Source: Isoetes taiwanensis (Eukaryota; Streptophyta; Lycopodiopsida; Isoetales; Isoetaceae). From it: a DNA stretch of 64,000 nucleotides. The translations under genes were made by a program, and so were the position numbers. The notes under the pieces are model-generated. The model was not told the DNA's origin. It did not search any database and was given only the letters and a program-made list of their open reading frames with translations. This document shows, in pieces, positions 58,711 through 64,000 of the stretch. The stretch covers positions 15,617,059 to 15,681,058 of the forward strand of contig JAJEKV010000004.1 of NCBI GenBank assembly GCA_021234155.1, in the 5' to 3' direction. The stretch's first letter is position 1. Each line of letters opens with the position of its first letter.

Positions 58711-59642
58711 ATGCAAAATGAGGGATTTGAACTAGACTTAGTGTTAGATGAGTTGCTAGACTACTTACAAGCAAACCCACAGCTTCAGACTTCAAGTAGA
58801 GACACTTGTGACGAAGGTAAATCCTTTTCATTGAATGGATTTAGAATCCCATCGTTATTTGAATGTGAATTTGTTGTTTGTTGTATAAATCAACTGGGAT
58901 ATGGTTCATTTAGCCACGTGTTATCAGCCAATGAGCAATTGCAGAGTTAGAAGCTCGAGACCAATTGTTTTTCATTGTTAGGCTCCATTTCACCTTAAAT
59001 CTCTTTTTGTCATTATCAAACTTAGGCAGGCAAAACGATGGAGATGCGTTTGAATTGAATTAAACTATACGGAGCAGCAAGAACCATCCGATCAAATTTT
59101 TGCCAATGCGTGAGAGCGCCACGCATGATTTTGGGTGGAGTAAGGAGTACTTGGGCGGATTAATAGCTAGAGTAGCGAGTTGTTTTTGCTAGGATTAAGA
59201 ACATGCAAGGCGTATAGGATAGATGGAGTGGAATGTTGTGGAATCCAATTGGATGAGTATAGAATCTAATGGAATCTGGATGTGTGGTAGTGTAATATGT
59301 GATGTAATGAATAGGGGGTCTAATGGAAGCTGTGGTATGACTTGAATGTGCAGAAAAGGGGGAGAAGAAGGGCTGAAAGGGATAAGGAGAAGGGCGTCTG
59401 GGAAATGGGCAGCGGTCATAAGGGATCCGTGCAAGAGGAAGAGGCTATGGCTGGGGACGTTCGACAGCCCACAAGAAGCTGCAAAGGCTTACGATAAGGC
59501 TGCTGTTAGCTTCAGAGGAGAAAGAGCAAGTCTTAACTTCCCCCATCTACGCCCAGATTACACCAGCTCCATCCAACCCCTTCTCATTCCAGGCCCTTTG
59601 CACGAGCAGATTGCTCGCCGGCGGCAGCCTCCCCCCCAGTAG
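58711..59642 (+). CDS. AP2/ERF-domain transcription factor, two exons
   Basis: Exon 1 58711-58816 (from [22 protein letters not shown]) and exon 2 59359-59642 give 390 bases, 129 residues. The donor is gaag-gtaaat. I place the acceptor after aaaag at 59358, because the nearer cag at 59353 would put a stop in frame. The AP2 domain covers residues about 40-98: [41 protein letters not shown], then LNFPHL. Ala and Asp at the two diagnostic positions (KWAA, IRDP) put it on the ERF rather than the DREB side; the usual Glu of AAEIRDP is Val. Nuclear, predicted to bind GCC-box-like DNA. An acidic-hydrophobic N-terminus ([11 protein letters not shown]) could act as an activation segment. The C-terminus is short and proline-rich. 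A truncated duplicate lies at 45660-46332. Confidence 0.75.
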
Positions 59643-60056
59643 TCGCTTTCCCAAATTCCCACGTTTCTATTTCGTACATCTGTCTTAGTGCATGTCGTTT
59701 TCTTCCACTCGCCTCATGTCTCTTGTTTCTATCCTGCAACTCGATTTTCGAATCAACCCAACCAGATGGTAGGTATCTATTTCCCTAAGTCACCCCGCAT
59801 TGTTTTTACCTCAAGTTTTGTATTCCTTTAAGGCTTCTAGTCTACACAGGGCTGCACATCTGTTCTTGAGCAAACGCCTTACTAGTTTCGGTTCTCAAGC
59901 GGCAGAGCCCAATATACTGAAGGTTAGCAAGCTTGTGTCATCTTTATCTATCACAGACTAAGTTACTGCAATACTGCTTAGAGCATAATTGTGCATCATG
60001 CATTTATATCAAAGGAAAGATTCATTCTATTCTTGGTTTCCGGATCACAACACACA
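59643..60056 (+). other. 3' flank of the ERF gene
   Basis: Probably 3' UTR and downstream DNA. I see no further gene. Confidence 0.4.
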
Positions 60057-60500
60057 CAGACGTGTATTTAGAGTCCGGGATGTGGTATTTCCGGACTTTT
60101 TTGTGGTGTTTCTGGCCACCCATTATCAGCCACTGGGCACTTTGCAGTTTCAAGCCCAGAATCAATTGTTTTGGGCCATTCTTTGCTCGATCCGGCCCTA
60201 TCTGAGCTCAAGCCGCTTCCTCTCTTCATCAAACTAGTGTTAAAGAGGAAGACAAAGCAATTGGAAGGGCTTTTGAAGCATTTCAAGCCGTCCAGGGAGC
60301 TACAAGAAGGATCCGACCAAATATTTTGGCTCCGCCGCGCAGTTTCGCGCTTGCCACTTTTTGGCCAAAAATGCCATATTTTTGGCCAGGAACACCACTT
60401 TTTTGGTCGGAAATACCACTTGGCTGATATCGAATGGCCAGAAATACCACAAAAAAAAAGTTGGAAACACCACATCCCGGACTCTATATACGGGCGTCCA
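60057..60500. mobile_element. Non-autonomous TIR element with ~57-bp inverted ends
   Basis: The left arm (gtgtatttagagtccgggat..., up to tctggcca at about 60117) and the right arm (tggccagaaataccac... ending catcccggactctatatac at about 60491) are complementary at about 50 of 57 positions. Related short units (ttggccagg-aacaccact, ttggtcggaaataccact) occur inside the right half. The centre (60170-60350) has an open frame (PALSELKPLPLFIKLVLKRK ...) that might be captured gene sequence. The exact outer ends and target duplication are unclear. Confidence 0.65.
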
Positions 60501-60699
60501 CAACACACGCTTAATCATCGTAGATTCTTTCTACAAAACGAAATGGCTAATACTGATTTGCCTTAATTTGGGTTCAACCGACCCATTCTAGCACAATGCA
60601 ATCTTGCTGATGCTACTTTCGTGTAGCTCGATCTTCATGGTTACCTTTGTTAAGCAACATTTAGTTTTAACCAAGGTTTTCAATAATACACACAACATT

Positions 60700-60965
60700 T
60701 GAACCACAATAATATATATTCCCACGGTATCACCTAGAAAACAGTCTAAATATCACAATATAACCAAGATATTCTAAAATATTCAAATATTGCCCAAAAG
60801 ATTTCAAGATATCCCAAGATATTCCAATATCACCAAATATTCCAAGATATCACAATATCCCAAGGTATCTTAATATCACAGTAACAATATTCCCATGGTC
60901 TTACCTAGGAAATATTCTACAACATCCCAATATCACAATATATTCCAGCTAATAATCCCATGATA
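60700..60965 (+). repeat. Degenerate AT-rich minisatellite
   Basis: Many imperfect copies of a 10-13-base unit such as ccaagatattc, aatatcacaat and caagatatccc, with a longer phrase (tattcccayggtmt-acctag) at each end (about 60718 and 60888). Confidence 0.75.
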
Positions 60966-61084
60966 TCATTTAGGGAGTGGGATAACACCTAAGAAATGTT
61001 CTATGACCTTTTAATCTTCGCGGACAAGAACCTTTTATGACCTTTGTTCTATGAACTTTTGGTCTTCTTTTGCAGAAACACATG

Positions 61085-61190
61085 CAAACGCCTTGATCAT
61101 CTCTAGTGCCTAGCGCGTTGATCATCTCTAGCACCTAGCGTCTTGTTCATTTCTCGCGCTTTGATCATCTCTAGTGCCTTGCATGCTTTC
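61085..61190 (+). repeat. Minisatellite, ~27-bp unit
   Basis: gccttgatcatctctagtgc and variants (gcgttgatcatctctagcac; gctttgatcatctctagtgc) recur four times. Confidence 0.8.
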
Positions 61191-61801
61191 TCTCTCTATT
61201 GTTTTTTGCCCCAGGATTTTAGAGTCTTACACCCCAATGCCAAGACAAGACGATTCCGGCAATGATGATAGCCCCTAGCTAGAGCTTCCCATAGCAACAA
61301 GAAACTTGCAAGGCACTTCATCATAGCAAATAATATGGTTGATTTGTTTTCAAAAATGGCCAATACTGAGCCGTTTACCTAAGTTTAGCAACTAATTTTT
61401 ATCTTAAGCTTCAACCCTAGGATGGACCAGTGTCTAGACAACTTTATGAAGGACCAGTATCTATACAATTTTATGCACTTCTCTCTTTGCCTTTCATGGA
61501 TGATGAAAGAAAGCTATTTTAGACAAATTTTTCATATACAGGTTAGTGGCATCATCTGGCTAGTGGGATGGAGCAGCATGAGCCGACCATCAACATCTTC
61601 TAATTCATTTCAGAAGCACTACTTTCAGGCTTCATATTTAGCAATAGAATAGAATAGAATACGACAACCACCTAAAAGGCCTTGCCTTATTGTCTGTTAT
61701 ATTTCATTTCATTCTATGATAAACCATTTCATTGATTGAAGAAAAGGATACTAATTTGAGAATTTTAAGCAACCACATTTTATTCAAGACAAAAGATAAA
61801 T
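61191..61801. other. Non-coding stretch
   Basis: No gene seen. A short (aatag)n run at about 61644-61661 resembles the pentamer array at 13626. The 61422-61652 frame looks accidental. Confidence 0.4.
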
Positions 61802-62420
61802 TTAGGGTACATCCTTATCCTCATTGACAACCAGCTGTCTTAGCCAAGAGCTCATATCCTTTGGGATCAAAATAATTGACGCCATCCCTTCAGTTGTCCA
61901 TGCAAAGCCAATGGTTTTTAATGGTTGGTATCGAGGCCGATCATTAGGATTAGGTCTCCATCTCCTCTCCCAATGATCAATGTAGTTATTGGATAAGATA
62001 CAACTTCTTATTGACATGCTCCTACCAAGAGACATACACTACTTCAGAGTGATGCTTACTTGGGTCTTCTATAGGGTCTTCTTTTGCAAAAGCTAACCAT
62101 GTTAGTTAAATATCAGCTCGCCTCATGAGCAAGAATATACACTTCTTAATATGTTGATATAGATCTAAGATCTGAACGGGATTTTTTGGTCTCTCATTAG
62201 CTAGGCCTATATATGGTGGTAGAACATTACTTTCTAGTTGGATCACTATATCTGGTTCAATCATAGCATCTTGTCACTTGTGCAGGAAGAAATCATGTAT
62301 ATCAGATGGACTAGGATCCACATCTCCAAACACCCGTAGTAGATCCAACCATATTAGTCAGTAATCCCGTTCATGTATGCAATACACCATGACTGCTCTC
62401 CTTCTTTTGATATGGCTACC
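61802..62420 (-). pseudogene. Decayed coding region of unknown family
   Basis: Reading right to left, a protein-like sequence can be followed with a few stops: LRVFGDVDPSPSDIHDFFLH, then DAMIEPDIVIQLESNVLP, GLANERPKNPVQILDLYQHI, a further stretch, and a clean 77-codon frame (62035-61802) with NYIDHWERRWRPNPNDRPRY and ending in VNEDKDVP. Composition and continuity look like real former coding sequence, possibly from a transposon, but I cannot assign a family. Confidence 0.35.
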
Positions 62421-62610
62421 TAATGCATAATGTACTTTGTTATGGAGCTTCTCAAAGCATCTATGTCCTTGAGAGCTTTCCTTGGAGGTATAGTCTTTGG
62501 TATACCTTCAGAAATCATGGGTGCACCCGGTGCATTTGCCTTCCACATTTTAATACCCTTTTCGGGCAGAACAAGGTGACCTATCTAGGCAAACCCTATT
62601 TTGATCTGAC

Positions 62611-62697
62611 ATGCTCCGGCTCTGCTCCAAGAAATCCGCTCTAATTTCCAACGATCTGGACCAAGAAATCTGCAACGGATTCTGCAACGATCTGCAA
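62611..62697 (+). CDS. Possible isolated first exon
   Basis: The ATG at 62611 opens MLRLCSKKSALISNDLDQ and runs 29 codons to a good donor (caa-gtaagc). No matching acceptor and second exon could be recognised before 63500, so this is only a candidate. Confidence 0.15.
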
Positions 62698-63604
62698 GTA
62701 AGCCATCAATGTAATTTTGGGAGTAAATTGGCTAAGATTTGTAATTTGGCATTTCGGATGCAAGGTGTGTGCTGCTCCCACTACCCATTGCTCTTGAGTT
62801 TTGTTGTTTTATGCCTGTTTACTATTCTGGATGCTTGGGCATTTTTGTGAGATCATTTGTTTGATATCATTTTTCTACCAAATTCAATTGTTCTTCTCCC
62901 AGTCCACTCTTTGATCTGCATTTTGGGTAAATTAAATGTTGTTCTCGACTGCCCTGTTTCTGAATCACAAAACTTCCCTTTCTTGGCTTAGTTTTGTTAT
63001 CCAAATTCTACGTCTTTTTGTTGTCTGATAATTTCAAATGTGGACTATGTTCCTGCATGTTATTCTTGCCAGATCCAGGACTTAGTTGCGATGGACTTTT
63101 TGTAAATGCTTTGTAGGGTTTTTGCAGGTTACCATAGGCATGTTGACTCTTCATGAATTTGTATAGTGAAGTTGGTTAGCTCTTAGGAACATATGAATTC
63201 AAGTATATAATGGCAGGACACAGCTAGGGAAGCTGCTTTTACTTGATGCAAGTGATTGCTTGTTCTTCATGATGATTCAACAAATTGAAAATCTAGAGTT
63301 TATTGTAAATACAATGAATAAATGCCGACACAGATTACTGAGGTAATTTTGTACCATTGCAAAGGAGCATTCATACCAAGCATAATAGTTGAACAATACC
63401 TTTGATATATTTGGGGATGGGCTTTACATTGAGCATATTATGGTTCTCTCATCAATGGAAAACTTTCTTTGTTTCTTTTTTCTATATCATGGTTCTCTCA
63501 ACAATGGTAAAGTTTCTTTGTTTTTTTTTTTTTTTGGATTGCTTGTTATCAAGATAAAAATTAGTTAGCACTTGGAAAAACTTATGTTCCCGTGTAATTT
63601 ATTT
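62698..63604. other. Non-coding stretch with a poly-T run
   Basis: No gene seen. A poly-T run (about 63519-63535) followed by ggattgcttgttatcaagat looks like the 3' end of a minus-strand retroposon. Just before it, tggttctctcatcaatggaa and a close copy lie at about 63440 and 63490. Confidence 0.4.
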
Positions 63605-64000
63605 TTATTGGAACTTATGTCCCTGGAACAATGGTACTTGGTGAAGCAAACAATGGTACTTGGTAAAGCATCTGGTATTGCTATTCAATCTGCTTAAACT
63701 TTTGGGGGCCTCAGGTATAAGGTGGAGATACTTTTCACGGACTATGAATTTAGAGTCTCGATCGCTTACAATTCTTCGTGGCAGATCAAATGGAGGGTAA
63801 ACCACCCTTAGGTACTCCTTTGCCACATCTTGTCCAGTAGCATCATCTCTTAATGCTAAAAACTTTGCATACTTTGTTAAACAATCTACTATCACCAATA
63901 CTTGGGTGTGTTGTCGACTGGTTCCTGGAAGTGCAACTATAAAATTCATATGTATGCATTCCCACCTTTCCAAAGGTATGCGTAATGGCTGTAACAATCC
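63605..64000 (-). pseudogene. Ty3/gypsy integrase fragment, runs off the right edge
   Basis: From the window edge leftwards: LLQPLRIPLERWECIHMNFI, then VALPGTSRQHTQVLVIVDCL and TKYAKFLALRDDATGQDVAK, and finally DLPRRIVSDRDSKF. This is the start of the integrase core of a Ty3/gypsy element (family pattern WExIxMDFIxGLP ... VDRLTKxAHF ... SDRDxxF). The first catalytic Asp (MDFI) is Asn here; the second (SDRD) is present. After about 63745 the reading departs from the family, with two copies of an acaatggtacttggt phrase, so the Glu part is missing or shifted. The true start lies beyond 64000. Confidence 0.75.

Overview
The window looks like nuclear DNA of a land plant with a large, transposon-filled genome. 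The evidence is spliced GT-AG genes, an AP2/ERF transcription factor, a ULP1-like and a MULE-like remnant, plant-type LTR elements primed by initiator tRNA-Met (TGGTATCAGAGC), tRNA-derived SINEs, and no bacterial-style operons. The RT remnant at 9.0-10.6 kb (GFRP, FIDFAKALD, GVKQ-type motifs) recalls LINEs I associate with ferns and lycophytes, but the sequence does not fix the species. Only two genes look intact: a three-exon gene for a 94-residue protein (1494-1962) and a two-exon ERF gene (58711-59642). Nearly everything else is transposon or repeat.

Layout. 1-5.1 kb: the small gene and its flanks. 5.1-12.2 kb: a possible Helitron, a Ty3/gypsy integrase relic fused to an old LINE (endonuclease then RT), itself broken by an LTR fragment and by a 1.2-kb LINE-like insertion with a 14-bp target duplication. 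12.2-16.5 kb: degenerate sequence with a duplicated block. 16.5-26.75 kb: a complete LTR element (1.5-kb LTRs, TAAAA duplication, PBS and PPT) with about 7.2 kb of essentially non-coding interior, carrying a young TRIM and a SINE. 26.8-38.55 kb: a related LTR, an inverted copy of the same element, and an extra LTR piece; an 832-bp hairpin of TIR units with tRNA-like cores sits inside. 38.6-45.6 kb: a dispersed repeat, a ULP1-like protease pseudogene, a MULE-type transposase pseudogene and a GC-rich minisatellite. 45.66-46.33 kb: a truncated duplicate of the ERF gene.

46.98-57.40 kb is the most unusual segment. A two-ORF retroelement, with an RG-rich ORF1 product and an RT resembling the Penelope/TERT side of the RT tree, lies between direct repeats of about 1.6 kb that end in CA microsatellites. 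It is inserted in a dispersed repeat whose uninterrupted copy lies at 38.7-39.6 kb. It is interrupted by a foldback element (ORF1) and by an ORF1-only 'half-LINE' flanked by a perfect 15-bp target duplication (ORF2). 58.6-64 kb: the ERF gene, a 57-bp-TIR element, AT-rich minisatellites, an unidentified decayed coding region, and a Ty3/gypsy integrase fragment running off the right edge.

The SINE and the two short LINE-like insertions end in nearly the same 3' tail (CCAACCTTGCYTTCAA or close to it, then poly-A), which suggests they use one retrotransposition machinery. Reciprocal empty sites in the two LTR-element copies date the TRIM and the hairpin insertion after those copies diverged.
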